Shown here in pieces: positions 10,401 through 23,274 of a DNA stretch of 64,000 nt; the stretch's first letter is position 1, and every line of letters begins with the position of its first letter. The notes beneath the pieces were generated by a model. That model searched no databases, was not told the DNA's origin, and saw only the letters and a list, made by a program, of their open reading frames with translations. The position numbers and the translations under genes were made by a program. The DNA is from Serratia symbiotica (GTDB lineage Bacteria; Pseudomonadota; Gammaproteobacteria; Enterobacterales; Enterobacteriaceae), in assembly GCA_900155695.1 (NCBI GenBank), contig FUHL01000001.1, positions 248,001-312,000 on the forward strand. Reading direction: 5' to 3'.

Positions 10401-12470
10401 TTACTGCAATACAGAAATATCTGCTATCTGCAAAAATAATTCACGTATTTTACTTAAAAGCGTCAAACGATTGACACGCACTACATCTTCTTTAGTCATC
10501 ACCATAACACTTTCGAAGAAAGTGTCGATTGGTTTGCATAAAGTTACTAGCTCTATCAATGCATCTTGATAATTGCCAGTCGCAAAATATGGTTTCAATT
10601 TATTACGAAGCATGAGTAAATGACTTGCTAGTTTGATCTCAGCGAGTTCTTGTAATCCTACAACTTGTACATCGTCATTTAGTATATCTGTAGATTTTGC
10701 CAGAATATTAGATATTCGTTTATTGACTTCAATCAATGCTGTTGCTTCTTTTAAAGTACGGAAGTGAGTAAGAGCTTTAACGCGCATATCAAAATCAGTC
10801 GGATAAGTTGGTCGCACCACTAATACTGCCTGAATTGTATCTAGCGTATAACCTAATTCATGATACCAAGTGCGAAAACGGTCTAATATAAATTTGACGA
10901 CTTCATCAATCACCTTAACATTAGTTAACTTTTTTCCGTAAAGATACATAGCTTTTTCAGCTAAATTTTCTAGATTAATCGGTAATTTTTTTTCAACGAT
11001 AATTCGTAGTATGCCTATTGCAGAACGGCGAAGAGCAAATGGATCTTTATCGCCTTTCGGATATTGTCTAATACCAAAGATACCAGTTAAAGTATCCATT
11101 TTATCGGCAAGTGCCAATGCACAAGAAATCTTAGATGTTGGTAATCGATCTGTACTATAGCGTGGATAATACTGTTCATTTAGTGCAAGGGCAACATCTT
11201 CAACTTCGCCATCATAACGCGCATAATGCATTCCCATTACGCCTTGGATGTCTGAAAATTCGAATACCATCTTTGTCATTAGATCACATTTTGATAATAG
11301 ACCTGCACGGGCTACATGGTTCACATTAGCACCAATTTGTCTAGCAATCCAAGTTGCTAACCTTTTTATGCGATTGGTTTTTTCGTAAAGCGTCCCTAAT
11401 GTTTGTTGGAAAATAATATTTTTTAAATGCGGTAAATAATCTTCTAGACGTTGTTTACGATCAATATTGAAGAAAAACTCAGCATCTGCTAGACGCGGAC
11501 GGATCACTTTTTCATTACCATAAATTATTTGTTGCGGATCTTTTGATTCAATATTTGCTACAAATATAAAATATGGTAGTAGATTTCTTTGGTGGCTGTA
11601 TATTGGGAAATACTTTTGGTCGCTTTGCATGGTATGTACTAGTGCTTCTGCTGGTATAGCTAAAAATTTTTCTTCAAACTTGGCACTTAATACTACTGGC
11701 CATTCTACCATTGATGTGACTTCTTCTAGTAAGTGTTCATTTAATGCAACCTTCCCACCAAGCTTTGTTGCCTCTCTTTCGGCGTGATTTTTAATGAATG
11801 CTTTACGTTCTTCATAATCGGCTATAACTTTACCACGTTTTAATAAAAGTCTCGGGTAGTCATTAGCATGATGCAGTATTAACTCAGTCTCGCCCATAAA
11901 ACGATGTCCACGTATAATACGCATCGATTCAATGCCCAGTACATTACCAGGAATTAATTCCTCGTCAAGTAGTAAGGTTACGGTATGAATAGGGCGAACG
12001 AATTGCACATTACTATTATCCCAACGCATTAACTTAGGAATCGGTAATTTATACAATGCAGTTTCTACCATCTTTACTAGTAGTTGTTTTACTGACTTAT
12101 TTTTTATATAGGAACGGTATAAAAGCCACTCACCTTTTCCTGTCACTAGTCTTTCAGCCTGGTCAAGTGTAATTCCACAGCTACGCGCCCATCCCTTAGC
12201 TGCTTTGCTAGGTTGACCCGTAATGTCAAATGCTTGCTGAATTGCAGGGCCACGTTTTTCAATGAAATGATCATTTATTGATTCACGTAGTGCGGTGACT
12301 TTTAGTGCAAGACGTCGAGGGGTTGCAAACCAATTTATTGCTTCATATTCAAGATCGGCGTTTTTTAACTCAGCATCAAAATTATCGCAAAAAGATATTG
12401 CTAGTAAGCGAAGAGTTTTCGGTGGTAATTCTTCGGTACCGATTTCTACTAAGAAAGTTTTGTGTGTCAT
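10401..12470 (-). CDS. glyS: Glycyl-tRNA synthetase beta subunit
   Basis: 689 residues, identical in length to E. coli GlyS. It is the large subunit of the bacterial-type alpha2beta2 glycyl-tRNA synthetase; it recognises tRNA-Gly and is needed for charging. It begins [21 protein letters not shown], the hallmark N-terminus, and has [13 protein letters not shown], the HD-like stretch [18 protein letters not shown] and [16 protein letters not shown]. No disruption is visible. It follows glyQ with an 8-bp gap and was probably co-transcribed with it. The downstream side is gene-free. Confidence 0.98.
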   Translation of the reverse strand: MTHKTFLVEIGTEELPPKTLRLLAISFCDNFDAELKNADLEYEAINWFATPRRLALKVTALRESINDHFIEKRGPAIQQAFDITGQPSKAAKGWARSCGITLDQAERLVTGKGEWLLYRSYIKNKSVKQLLVKMVETALYKLPIPKLMRWDNSNVQFVRPIHTVTLLLDEELIPGNVLGIESMRIIRGHRFMGETELILHHANDYPRLLLKRGKVIADYEERKAFIKNHAEREATKLGGKVALNEHLLEEVTSMVEWPVVLSAKFEEKFLAIPAEALVHTMQSDQKYFPIYSHQRNLLPYFIFVANIESKDPQQIIYGNEKVIRPRLADAEFFFNIDRKQRLEDYLPHLKNIIFQQTLGTLYEKTNRIKRLATWIARQIGANVNHVARAGLLSKCDLMTKMVFEFSDIQGVMGMHYARYDGEVEDVALALNEQYYPRYSTDRLPTSKISCALALADKMDTLTGIFGIRQYPKGDKDPFALRRSAIGILRIIVEKKLPINLENLAEKAMYLYGKKLTNVKVIDEVVKFILDRFRTWYHELGYTLDTIQAVLVVRPTYPTDFDMRVKALTHFRTLKEATALIEVNKRISNILAKSTDILNDDVQVVGLQELAEIKLASHLLMLRNKLKPYFATGNYQDALIELVTLCKPIDTFFESVMVMTKEDVVRVNRLTLLSKIRELFLQIADISVLQ

Positions 12471-12478
12471 AGGTCCTT

Positions 12479-13390
12479 CTAAAAATTTTTTTTACACATT
12501 GGAAAGCCTAGTGCTTTACGAGAACAGTAGTAAGCTTTTGCAACGGCTTTAGTTAGTGTGCGTATGCGCAGAATATATCGCTGGCGTTCGGTTACTGATA
12601 TAGCCTTTCGAGCATCCAGTAGGTTAAAGGAATGGCAAGCCTTTATAACACTTTCGTAAGCGGGTAACGATAATGGATTTTCTAATGCTAGTAGCAACTG
12701 AGCTTCTTTTTCATACTGATCAAAACAGAAGAATAGAAAATTTACATCAGCATAGCTAAAGTTATAGGTAGATTGTTCAAATTCATTTTGATGGAATATA
12801 TCACCGTAAGTTATAATGCCTTTAGTGCTGTTACTCCAGATGAGATCATAAACGCTATCAACTTTTTGTATATACATAGCTAATCGTTCAAGTCCATAGG
12901 TTATTTCAACAGTAACGGGATTACACTCTAACCCCCCCATCTGTTGGAAATAGGTAAACTGTGTTATTTCCATACCGTTGAGCCAAATTTCCCATCCTAG
13001 TCCCCAAGCGCCAAGAGTAGGATTTTCCCAATTGTCTTCTACAAAACGAATATCATTAACGCTTAAATCTATTCCTAGTGCTTTTAGCGATAGGAGATAT
13101 ATTTCTTGCGTATCATGTGGAGCAGGTTTAATCATGACTTGGAATTGATAATAGTGTTGCAGACGATTAGGATTTTCTCCGTAGCGACCATCATTTGGAC
13201 GACGTGATGCTTGAACATAAGCAGTAGCTATAGGTTCCGGTCCAACTGCACGCAGGCATGTTATTGGATGTGAGGTGCCTGCTCCAACTTCTATGTCTAA
13301 TCCTTGAACAAGAGCGCAACCTTGAGACGCCCAATACTGTTGTAATATCAAAATTAGATTCTGAAAAGTATTAGTATTCAACTTTTGCAT
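12479..13390 (-). CDS. glyQ: Glycyl-tRNA synthetase alpha subunit
   Basis: 303 residues, the same length as E. coli GlyQ. This class II catalytic subunit forms glycyl-adenylate. Family motifs are clear: [38 protein letters not shown] and [15 protein letters not shown]. It is the first gene of the glyQS pair, with ATG at 13390 ([20 protein letters not shown]) matching the E. coli start. Upstream lies a 1.9-kb desert that must hold the promoter, but no convincing promoter could be picked out of the AT-rich sequence. Confidence 0.98.
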   Translation of the reverse strand: MQKLNTNTFQNLILILQQYWASQGCALVQGLDIEVGAGTSHPITCLRAVGPEPIATAYVQASRRPNDGRYGENPNRLQHYYQFQVMIKPAPHDTQEIYLLSLKALGIDLSVNDIRFVEDNWENPTLGAWGLGWEIWLNGMEITQFTYFQQMGGLECNPVTVEITYGLERLAMYIQKVDSVYDLIWSNSTKGIITYGDIFHQNEFEQSTYNFSYADVNFLFFCFDQYEKEAQLLLALENPLSLPAYESVIKACHSFNLLDARKAISVTERQRYILRIRTLTKAVAKAYYCSRKALGFPMCKKNF

Positions 13391-15307
13391 ATTAAATTTT
13401 TACACGATAGAAGTAAATTGAGATAGAAGACTTAAGGATTCATTTTATCTATAGGATATATAGCACATATCTTGCATCATCTATAGTATTACTTAAATTA
13501 TATCGCGTTTTACTTTGTAGTGCGTTGTCCTAAATACTTTAAATAAAATGTATTTGTACGATGCATGTTTATTCAGTGATATTATTTTATAATTGTTTAT
13601 AATCTTTCTATATAGAAATGGAACTTTAATCTGATTCTATGTAACGAAAGTTATTATAGCAGTAATATATTAAATAGATTAATAATTTTTTAATTAAATT
13701 AATATATAAAGATTCTCTCTATTAAACTAAGACTGTATAAAATAAAGACTAACGTATACATACACTAGATATTATGTTAAGTATATTTAAATATCTGATT
13801 TTATGCATTAAAATATAAGCATTTTAATATCATTTAACTATGTTTCAATATTATCTTTACTCCAGTTTCCTTAGTTGTATAATTCTCTTAAGCGAAGAAG
13901 ATTTAATCTATCAAGAAAAGTGAATATGTACATTTTTTATTAAAAATAAAATATATTTTGTTTGTATGCGAGGACAATATCCTAGACTATGTATATATAA
14001 GTATTACTATATTGAACTGTGATTAATTAGTGCTTTATAACATTAATATGTTAAGTATTAGTGATAATCTTAAGACATTAAATAAAAATTAAATTATTTT
14101 AAAAAATTAATTTTGATTCAAAATATTTTTTTTGTTATAGTAAATATCTAAAATACGTTATAAATATAAAGCTTTTCTATAGTAACATTTACTTCCAAGA
14201 TAATAAATGAAATTAATAGCTATTACATATGTTATATGTAATAAATAATCGTTAATCTTTATTAATTAATATCCTTTATTCTAAATCATATTAGTTATAG
14301 ATAAATAATATGTTGAATAACAGAATTTTATATAAATACAAATACAATTTGTTTAAAACAAAAATTAAATCTAGGAACTTATGAAGTGTTTATATAAATT
14401 AATATTATTTAATTGTTCAAAAAAATCATTGTGTCAGTTCATGATTAAGCAAAAAAATATTAATTTAACTTTTATTAAAATAAATGTATAATCAAGTTTT
14501 ATTTACGTAATAATTAATTTATTTAATTATTAGCAGTAAGTTAAGAATATCAAATATTGTAACCACAATGTTAAACATGATAATGTTTACTAGAGATAGA
14601 AGACCACCATGATATTGTATAAACTTTTTATTATAATAAAATAAGATAATGATGTGAAATTACATTGCTACATATTACAGTCTAAAAACTCGATATATGA
14701 AGTTTTTATTAATGCAAGTTCATCATAAAAAACTGATTAGATAAGCTATATCAAGTATATACATTTATATATGCTATATTTTATGTTAGATAGTTTTAAT
14801 ATCTAGCAATTTAATATAAAATCTTTAATAAAGTAAAGACATATCTTTATTATTTAATAATCGTTTAATTAAGGATAACGTTTCAATTTATTTGCTATTA
14901 TAGATATCCAGATTTATTAAACTTTAATAAAAATACCAATAGTATAGATTAGGTAGACTATAGATTTAATTTTAAATTAGATTTTATCTAATACCTACAT
15001 GTAACCATATTATGGCTGATTAATTCACATTAAACTTTCTATAAATTCATTAAGTATTACTCATATGCATCACAATTTTATAAGCTATTACTGGCTAACT
15101 ACTAATTTTGGATGTAATCGAGCATTAGTGTTTAAATTTATTTCTATATAATAATTGCATTTGCTTCGTTTAGTGTGCACTCCCTTGTAGGGATAACTAA
15201 TCAGAAACATCTATTAGCGCAGTAATATTAGCTCGTTTTTTGTAATAGCGCGGATCTGTTACAAGATTGCTCTTATACTTATAGATTTTAAAAGAGGCTT
15301 CCTAGCT
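13391..15307. other. 1.9-kb gene desert between glyQ and plsB
   Basis: Extremely AT-rich, with no frame resembling a known protein on either strand. It should contain the divergent promoters of glyQ and plsB. A 10-bp palindrome (TATTACATAT-gtt-ATATGTAATA) lies at 14221-14243. Confidence 0.7.
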
Positions 15308-17725
15308 ATGTTATTTTGGCGAAAAATTTACTTTAATTTATTAAATTTAGTGCTTCATTTTTTAGTAAAAAGTAAACTAATTCCCTCAGATCCAATCAAG
15401 GATTTAAGATTAGATCTTGCACGGCCAATTTTATATATTTTACCCTATAATTCTAAGATAGATCTGTTAACATTACGAATTCAGTGCTTGATACATGATC
15501 TTCCAGATCCTTTTGATCTATTAAAAATTGATGGAAAAGTACTACCGAGCTACCTCTTTATTTCTGATATCTTACGTCTTATACGTTATGATAGACCTAA
15601 TAAAAAGTTATTAGCTTTACTATACGAATATATTGATCTATACCATAGTCATCCACATCTCAATATCCAAATTTTACCAGTATTAGTAATGTTGGGTCGT
15701 TCACCTGGAAGAGAAGGAACAAAAACATCACATCTACGTCTCCTGAAGAGTATAAAAAAATTATTCTATGTTTTGTGGCTTGGTCGTGATAGTTTTATAC
15801 GTTTCTCAAATCCAGTTTCACTACGCAGTGTGATATTGAAATACAATAAAGATAAAGGTATTTTGCAAAAATTAGCACGCGTAGCCGGTATACATTTTAC
15901 ACGCCAGAGACTAGCGGCAGTTGGTCCTAAACTGCCAATACGTCAAGATCAATTTAATAAGTTGATGACTGTAAAGGTGATTAAAAAATCTATTGAAGAT
16001 GAAGCACATACTAAGAAAATATCATTTGATATAGCCAAACAGCACGTGATTGAATTAATAAAAGAGATTGCTGCTGATGTTTCTTATGAAGCTATACGGT
16101 TGTCTGACAGAATATTAAGCTTGATTTGGAATCGATTATACCAAGACATTAATGTTACTAACGCTGGCCGTGTACAACAATTAGCTCAATATGGCCATAA
16201 AATTGTTTATGTGCCTTGCCACCGTAGCCATATGGACTATTTCTTAGTATCCTATGTCCTGTATCAACAGGGATTAGTACCTCCTCACATTGCTGCCGGC
16301 ATAAATCTAAACTTCTGGCCGGCTGGAACGATCTTGAGGCGTTTAGGGGCATTCTTTATCCGCCGTACTTTTAAGCGAAATAAATTATATTCCACAGTAT
16401 TTCGTGAATACCTCGCAGATCTATTCACTCGTGGTTATTCAATAGAATATTTTATAGAAGGTAGACGTTCTCGTACTGGTCGCTTATTAGAGCCAAAAAC
16501 TGGCACTTTATCAATGACTATTCAGGCCATCCTGCGTAGTAGAATCCGGCAAATTACTTTAGTTCCGATTTATATCGGCTATGAACAGGTCATAGAAGTG
16601 GGTGCTTATGCTAAAGAATTACATGGAGCCTCAAAGAAAAGAGAAGGGTTGCTGCAGATGCTATGCGGATTGCGGAAGATACGCAAGCTTGGCCATTGTT
16701 ACATTAACTTTGGTGATCCTATATTACTGACAGCTTATCTGAATCAGCATGTGCCACAGTGGTTAGCATCGCTCGATTTAATTGAAGTCCAGCGACCAAA
16801 CTGGATAACACCAACGGTAAAACATCTAGCAGAAAAAATTATGATCCGTATTAATAATGCGGCTGCAGTAAATGCCATAAATCTATGCGCTACAGTCTTG
16901 TTGGCTGCTCAACATTATTCACTAACTAAAGAGCAACTCATAGAACAACTTGCGTGTTATTTGCAATTAATACGTAATGTACCTTATTCTCACGATGTCA
17001 CTGTACCGACTCAGACGCCGGATGAATTATTAGATCATGCAATAAGTCTACATCAGTTTTCGGTTAAGCAGGATAGTATGGGTGATGTGATTTTATTATC
17101 ACGTGATCAAGCAGAACTCATGACCTATTACAGAAACAATATTCATCACTTATTGGTAATACCTTCAGTAATTGCGACTATAGTCATGCATCACCGAAAA
17201 GTTTTGCGTAGCGAGTTACTGTGGCAGATTCACTTAATTTATCCCATGCTAAAAGCTGAATTGTTTTTGCATTATGAGAAAGAACAGTTGGTAGAGTGCT
17301 TATACTTACTAATTAAGGAAATGATTCGTCAGAATTTAATCTATAGTCAAGATGAAGATTTAGTGATCAATCCTTATCGTATAAGTTCATTACAATTACT
17401 AGCAGCAGGAGTATCTGAAACCCTGCAACGTTATCTCATCACCATATCGATACTTATCGCGAACCCCAGTATTAATCGTTACGCGTTAGAGAAAAAAAGC
17501 TATCTAATGGCACAGAGATTATCAATAGAACACGATATCCATGCATCTGAATTCTTGGATAAAGAAATATTTGCTACCTTAGTAAAGACACTACGTGAAG
17601 AGGGGTATCTCAATGAGACTGGCGATATGATGCGTAAGAATGTGCTAGAGATTTATATAATACTTTGTAAATTAATGACAGAAGAAATTAGACAGACTAT
17701 AGAAAATATCAATGTATCTATCTAA
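15308..17725 (+). CDS. plsB: Glycerol-3-phosphate 1-O-acyltransferase PlsB
   Basis: 805 residues (E. coli 807). This inner-membrane enzyme makes the first acylated phospholipid precursor from glycerol-3-phosphate and acyl-CoA or acyl-ACP. The acyltransferase core is intact: motif [10 protein letters not shown] (the HX4D catalytic pair), [30 protein letters not shown], motif [21 protein letters not shown] and VPIYIGYEQ. Motif III has R where E. coli has the second G of EGG; this position varies across the family. The ATG at 15308 is preceded by AGAGG. The E. coli neighbours dgkA and lexA are absent. Confidence 0.98.
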   Translation: MLFWRKIYFNLLNLVLHFLVKSKLIPSDPIKDLRLDLARPILYILPYNSKIDLLTLRIQCLIHDLPDPFDLLKIDGKVLPSYLFISDILRLIRYDRPNKKLLALLYEYIDLYHSHPHLNIQILPVLVMLGRSPGREGTKTSHLRLLKSIKKLFYVLWLGRDSFIRFSNPVSLRSVILKYNKDKGILQKLARVAGIHFTRQRLAAVGPKLPIRQDQFNKLMTVKVIKKSIEDEAHTKKISFDIAKQHVIELIKEIAADVSYEAIRLSDRILSLIWNRLYQDINVTNAGRVQQLAQYGHKIVYVPCHRSHMDYFLVSYVLYQQGLVPPHIAAGINLNFWPAGTILRRLGAFFIRRTFKRNKLYSTVFREYLADLFTRGYSIEYFIEGRRSRTGRLLEPKTGTLSMTIQAILRSRIRQITLVPIYIGYEQVIEVGAYAKELHGASKKREGLLQMLCGLRKIRKLGHCYINFGDPILLTAYLNQHVPQWLASLDLIEVQRPNWITPTVKHLAEKIMIRINNAAAVNAINLCATVLLAAQHYSLTKEQLIEQLACYLQLIRNVPYSHDVTVPTQTPDELLDHAISLHQFSVKQDSMGDVILLSRDQAELMTYYRNNIHHLLVIPSVIATIVMHHRKVLRSELLWQIHLIYPMLKAELFLHYEKEQLVECLYLLIKEMIRQNLIYSQDEDLVINPYRISSLQLLAAGVSETLQRYLITISILIANPSINRYALEKKSYLMAQRLSIEHDIHASEFLDKEIFATLVKTLREEGYLNETGDMMRKNVLEIYIILCKLMTEEIRQTIENINVSI

Positions 17726-18240
17726 AATTATTTTTACTATGTGCAAGATTATAAAGAAATAAATAAGATTGATTGAAAAAATATAAAATATCGTAGAGAT
17801 ATTGCAAGGTGTATTATCATATTTACATAAAATATGTTTATAACTATATTTTTTGATCTTAATTTGATATCCTACGTTGAAGGTAGATATTGATCTTGAT
17901 ATATTTAATCTAAAATAGAGTTATTTTATTAAAATATTAAATAGTATTTACACTGATGTATAGATTTTAATTTATCTAGTAGTTAAAATTAAACTTTCGA
18001 ATAGTAGTGCATCACTATAAAATTACTACTGACATTATTTATCAAATTATTTTTTATAGAAATAAAAAAATAGCAAAGGAAATAAGCCAAGATTTTAATA
18101 TTATTAATTTTAAAGAAAAAACAGTCTAGCACCTAGCGCTTAAAAGGTCTAGACTGATATATATCCGATAATTTTCTCAATACAATACGTTAAATAAAAT
18201 TAATGTACCTAACTATAATGTAAAAGTTAGTTACATTTTT
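17726..18240. other. Intergenic region plsB-pgi
   Basis: Convergent genes. Only the pgi terminator near 18115-18156 is recognisable; no coding signal. Confidence 0.7.
18115..18156 (-). terminator. Intrinsic terminator of pgi
   Basis: On the minus strand the stem CAGTCTAGACC pairs with GGTGCTAGACTG with one bulged base, and TTTTTTC follows immediately. It lies 85 bp beyond the pgi stop. Confidence 0.8.
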
Positions 18241-19905
18241 TTAAAACTCAGATATAGTTTTATTCCATTCTTGATAACGATTAATTAACGCATTTGTAGA
18301 ACTATCGTGACTTTTAATCTTCTCATTTTTTGTTAATTCTACCAATATACGATTAGCCAATTGCTTACCTAGTTCCACCCCCCACTGATCGAAACTACAA
18401 ATATTCAAAATAATACCTTGAGTGAATATTTTATGCTCATACAAAGCAATTAATGCACCTAAAGTAAATGGTGTAATGGCCCGCAAAAGAATAGAGTTAG
18501 TAGGACGGTTTCCAATGAATACTTTAAACGGTGCAATATTTTTAAAATCTTCTTGTTTTTTTTTCTTATGGATTAATTCCGCTTCTCGTGTTTCTAATAA
18601 TTCCCCAAAGGCCAAGGCTTCAGTTTGGGCAAAGAAATTAGCTAAAAGTTTAGTATGATGGTCACTTATCGGATTATGACTAACTGCTGGAGCGATAAAG
18701 TCGCAAGGAATTAATTTTGTTCCTTGATGAAGAAGCTGGTAAAAAGCATGTTGTCCATTAGTTCCAGGTTCTCCCCAAATAATTTGGCCAGTCTGGTAAT
18801 TGACTAGCCTACCATTACGATCTATGCATTTACCATTTGACTCCATATTACACTGCTGAAGATAAGCAGAAAAACGATGTAAATAATGATCGTAAGGCAG
18901 AATTGCTTCTGTTTCAAAACCGAAAAAATTGTTATACCAGATACTAATGAGCCCCAATATTACTGGCAGGTTGTCTTGCAGTGGCGTGATTGAAAAATGT
19001 TGATCCATTGCGTGCGCACCACTTAATAAGTGTTCAAAATTCTCATAACCTATTGATAGTGCAATGGATAATCCAATTACTGACCATAAAGAATAGCGCC
19101 CACCAACCCACTCCCAAAATTCAAACATATTATTAGTATCAATTCCGAATGCTGCTACTGCCATACTATTAGTAGATAAGGCAATAAAGTGCTTTGCAAT
19201 ATGATGTTTGTTGATTGCATTATGTAGAAACCAATCGCGTGCACTTTGAGCATTAGTCATGGTTTCTTGAGTTGTGAAGGTTTTAGATGCCACTAAAAAT
19301 AGAGTGGTTTCTTGTTTAAGCTGTTTTAACGTTTCAGTTATATGAGTGCCATCAACATTAGATATAAAATGTATGTTTAAGTGATTTTTATATGGTTTTA
19401 ATGCTTCAGTAACCATATAAGGACCAAGATCAGAACCACCGATGCCAATATTAACTACATCAGTAATCGACTTTCCTGTATAACCCTTCCAATTTCCGCT
19501 GATTACTTGATGGCAGAATCCTTTCATCTTCAGTAACATAGCATTTACTGCTGGCATAATATCTTGGCCATCAATCAGCATAGGCCTGTTGCTACGGTTA
19601 CGTAAGGCAATATGTAATACTGAGCGATTTTCAGTATAGTTAATTTTATCACCTCTAAACATTGAATCGATTGCACCTTTTAGATCTGTTTCTTTTGCTA
19701 GTTCTTGTAGTTTTTTTATTGTTTTGATCGTTATACGATTTTTGGAGTAATCCACAAGTATTTGATCATTGAAAGTAGCAGAAAATTTAGAAAAACGCTC
19801 ACTATCCTGCATAAATAGATCAGCTATATGAATATCTTTTATCTGTATGAAATGTTTTTGCAAAGCTTGCCAAGCAATAGTTTTCGTTGGATTAATACTT
19901 TTCAT
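18241..19905 (-). CDS. pgi: Glucose-6-phosphate isomerase
   Basis: 554 residues (E. coli 549). It interconverts glucose-6-phosphate and fructose-6-phosphate in the cytoplasm, entry to glycolysis after PTS uptake. Visible family features are [67 protein letters not shown] (the catalytic His region) and [14 protein letters not shown] (the catalytic Lys region). The start [19 protein letters not shown] aligns with the E. coli N-terminus. The C-terminus is a few residues longer than in E. coli. It stands alone between two deserts. Confidence 0.98.
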   Translation of the reverse strand: MKSINPTKTIAWQALQKHFIQIKDIHIADLFMQDSERFSKFSATFNDQILVDYSKNRITIKTIKKLQELAKETDLKGAIDSMFRGDKINYTENRSVLHIALRNRSNRPMLIDGQDIMPAVNAMLLKMKGFCHQVISGNWKGYTGKSITDVVNIGIGGSDLGPYMVTEALKPYKNHLNIHFISNVDGTHITETLKQLKQETTLFLVASKTFTTQETMTNAQSARDWFLHNAINKHHIAKHFIALSTNSMAVAAFGIDTNNMFEFWEWVGGRYSLWSVIGLSIALSIGYENFEHLLSGAHAMDQHFSITPLQDNLPVILGLISIWYNNFFGFETEAILPYDHYLHRFSAYLQQCNMESNGKCIDRNGRLVNYQTGQIIWGEPGTNGQHAFYQLLHQGTKLIPCDFIAPAVSHNPISDHHTKLLANFFAQTEALAFGELLETREAELIHKKKKQEDFKNIAPFKVFIGNRPTNSILLRAITPFTLGALIALYEHKIFTQGIILNICSFDQWGVELGKQLANRILVELTKNEKIKSHDSSTNALINRYQEWNKTISEF

Positions 19906-20721
19906 AGTAAAACTCTTAGACTGGAGGAGAATTCAATAGAATTGACATATTGTCATTTTTAACTTAAATGATAAATATTTAGTTAGCTTATATTTACAAA
20001 TAGTCATAAAAGTAAATAATAGATATTAGATTATATCTAAAGAAGCGCATTTAACGATTTGTATTAATTTATACAATTAAATTTTAGAATAAATTAAAAG
20101 AGCATTTTAGTAATAATTTAATTATTTTTCAAATGTCCTATTCTATCATCCACGATACTAATTAGTTATTAATATAAGATATTCTTTGTATCTAATTTAA
20201 TTAGTATAAGTATACAATATATCCCTTGCTATAATATGTAGAAACTTTTGTCTAATATCGATTATTCGTTAATAATATTAATACTTAAATAATCTATATA
20301 GTAGAATATTTTTCTTTGAAAGTAATTACACAATTTACTATCGAAGAATATCAGACATGAAATTGACTACAGATCTAATCTCGTCTCAATACATTAATTT
20401 TGAAGTCAATAATTAAATAGCAGTATAAATATACTAAAATGTAGTATGGAAAATCCAAACCATATCTTAATTCTAAATATGATGTATTAAATACCACTAA
20501 TAGCCATATATAGTGCAGATCGACCAATTTATGCAGAATAAACGAGAAAATACTTAAGAAGATACGCTCAAGTATACAAAGACATATTATCAGTTTCAGA
20601 ATAGCAAAAATGTAGTAGTCTTGTCAGCGTATGATTTCTATATAGATAATTTTTATTAATTAGAGCGGCACCTTCAGATGCCGCTCTATTAGCTTTTAAG
20701 TGTTGATATTGTCGATTATTT
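19906..20721. other. Intergenic region pgi-folE
   Basis: No coding signal. It contains the upstream region of pgi and the terminator of folE at 20662-20687. Confidence 0.7.
20662..20687 (-). terminator. Terminator of folE
   Basis: GC-rich 9-bp stem AGAGCGGCA / TGCCGCTCT with an 8-nt loop, 35 bp after the folE stop. On the minus strand AATTAATAAAAATT follows, and on the plus strand ATTAGCTTTT, so it may work in both directions. Confidence 0.75.
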
Positions 20722-21384
20722 TTAATGAGAATGAATTACACGTAAGAACTCCTGACGTGTATTGTTGCTCGATTTAAATAATCCACCTAGTGCGGTGGTA
20801 GCCGTGACACTAGTGGCGTCACGAATACCTCGAGCTTTTACACAATAATGCACTGCGTCAATTGATACTGCGACGTTATTAGTACCCAGCAAGTTTTGAA
20901 AAGCCACCAAAATTTGCTGGGTAAGGCGTTCTTGCACCTGAGGACGCTGCGAAAAAAACTGAATGATACGGTTAATTTTGGATAGACCAATCACTGCATT
21001 TTTTGGGATATACGCTACGGTTGCCTTACCATCTATACTGATAAAATGGTGCTCACAAGTACTAGTCAGTGTAATATCGCGTACCGTAACCATTTCATCT
21101 ATATGCATTTTGTTCTCAATAGCAGTGATTTGTGGAAAATTGTCGTAATCCAATCCAGAAAAAATCTCATCAACGTACATTTTTGCAATACGATTTGGTG
21201 TGTCTGCTAGACTATCATCAGATAGATCAAGATTAAGGAGTTGCATGATTGCTATCATATGCTCTTGAATGCGGCGTTTACGTGTTACTCTATCTAGTAC
21301 TTTCCCACATAATGGGGTTTCTAGGCCAGAGGCTTCTAGTGCAGCACGAACTAGCGTGGCTTCTTTACTAAATCGTGATGTCAT
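20722..21384 (-). CDS. folE: GTP cyclohydrolase I
   Basis: 220 residues (E. coli 222). It converts GTP to dihydroneopterin triphosphate, the first step of folate and pterin synthesis. The zinc ligands are seen in TSTCEHHF and VHYCVKARG, and the substrate-site stretches [10 protein letters not shown] and QERLTQQI are intact. The start ATG has a GGAG 6 bp upstream (minus strand GGAGAATATAAATG). The enzyme is a homodecamer in E. coli. It is isolated in AT-rich DNA; retention suggests that the organism or its host still needs folate made here. Confidence 0.98.
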   Translation of the reverse strand: MTSRFSKEATLVRAALEASGLETPLCGKVLDRVTRKRRIQEHMIAIMQLLNLDLSDDSLADTPNRIAKMYVDEIFSGLDYDNFPQITAIENKMHIDEMVTVRDITLTSTCEHHFISIDGKATVAYIPKNAVIGLSKINRIIQFFSQRPQVQERLTQQILVAFQNLLGTNNVAVSIDAVHYCVKARGIRDATSVTATTALGGLFKSSNNTRQEFLRVIHSH

Positions 21385-23274
21385 TTATATTCTCCAACTA
21401 ATCTCACCTGCTAATATCTCTATTACAGCACAGTCCGTAGATATATGATTTGCCCTGTATCAGAGTACGTATACCTCATACGTAAAATAAAATATCATTT
21501 TGCTGTATCGGGGCACGCAGTAATTATCCAATTGTTATATTATATCTTTATTTGATACTTTTCACATATGTCCATTTTTATAGTTAAAGATCTTAAAATG
21601 CCATAGCTCCTATTACAGGGTCAAAATTGGTGCACTTAGCTAAAAAGTAGCAATACTATATGTGTTCATTAGTCGTGTAAAATGCACTACTTGTAATTAT
21701 AAAGCATCTGACAAATATCTTTTATGATGCAATCTCAGTCTTACATAGAACTTGCTTGATATAAAATCAATATTGCATGACTAAGATGCTCACGCGTAAT
21801 AAAGAAAGTCAAAAAAGCATATTACTGTAATAAAGAAATATTTTGTTTATTACATAGTTATAGTGCTATACGTGAGTATTCTAATCCCCATTAAGCAAAG
21901 AATTAAGAGAAAAACAAATAATAGATCTTAAAGATATAATAGTAAGACCTTATGCTCGCTAAATATTGTGAAGTTTTGATAGAAAACTAAGATAGGCGCC
22001 CTATCGACCTAAGAACTAATATTAAAATAAATCTTCCGCTAATAATGGGATGGTTAATCCATTAGACAAGCGTGTACACATATATTAAATATATACATCT
22101 TTAAATTAATAATAGAATGACATGCAAGCATTACTTCGACTATTTCAATTCATATCATCAAAAAAAATAGTACATAGACAATTTCTAATTTTATTGCATA
22201 CATTTATTATTCAAGCGTTTGTTATTTATACATTATATGTAATATTCTGACTCAGTTAATAATAAAACTAATTATGCGAACATAATTTTAATCATGGCTG
22301 TACAATAAAATAGTTATTTTATAATAAATTAGTACAAGAAAAAATCATATGAAATAGGGTAAATAACATCTATAAAATAGATAACTATTTAATTTGGTTG
22401 AAGAGTATACTAAATACTTTAGTTATGTAAACTATTGTATAGTATATTATCCATTTTATTCAGAGTATTTGTAGGATTTAGAAAATTACTTATATTCCAT
22501 TTTATAAAAAATTATAGTATATATGCATATTTTAAAATTTATATTAAATAATTTAATGTATTTTATATCTCAATTCTAACTTATTTAGTCCATCAATAAA
22601 AATGCAGAAAAATGCATCATGATTATTAATGAATGGCATAATACTATTTTACTAGCTAAATAGTATTAGGATATTGATATGCAATAAAGAATAGATACTT
22701 AAGAATAACAAAATACTACTTTATATATTTTATGTTATTGTTAACTGTAATTTATAACGAATATTTTAAAGTATGTATATAAAAATAGTTTAATGTATAT
22801 AAGTTTATTCTAAATTTTTATAAAATTAAGTATACTAATGAGAAAAGTAATGTAATCACCTTCTAGGTCATTACATTTAATTTATATCTTTTACTAATAA
22901 ATCTGTAAGAATTATTTCTGTTATTTGCATAATAGTGCAGAATATAGGTATAAATTGAAATCACAAAGCATAGAACTTTAAATGCCTACATTATAATTAT
23001 AATGATTAATCTCTGCCTAGAATAAGGATATAATTTAAAATTCGTCTATTGATATTAAGTTATATTTACGTACTATTAAAACTTTAGAATTATATCTAAG
23101 TAAAAAGAACATGAATTATTTTATTCAATATTCATTAATATAAATCTCTATTATATCCATGTTATTAGTTTTCTTATTATATCTTAATAATATATTAATA
23201 GTATGATCAATATATTATCAATATCCTAAAATATACAACTATCAAAAGTATTTCTATACTACAAAAGTATATTT
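21385..23274. other. 1.9-kb gene desert between folE and the fimbrial operon
   Basis: No frame with recognisable homology. It lies directly downstream of the usher gene, where minor pilins or a tip adhesin are usually encoded. A weak hairpin (AGTAT-ttct-ATACT, 23247-23260) followed on the minus strand by TTTG may end the usher transcript. An 11-bp AT-rich palindrome is at 22639-22668. Confidence 0.65.
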
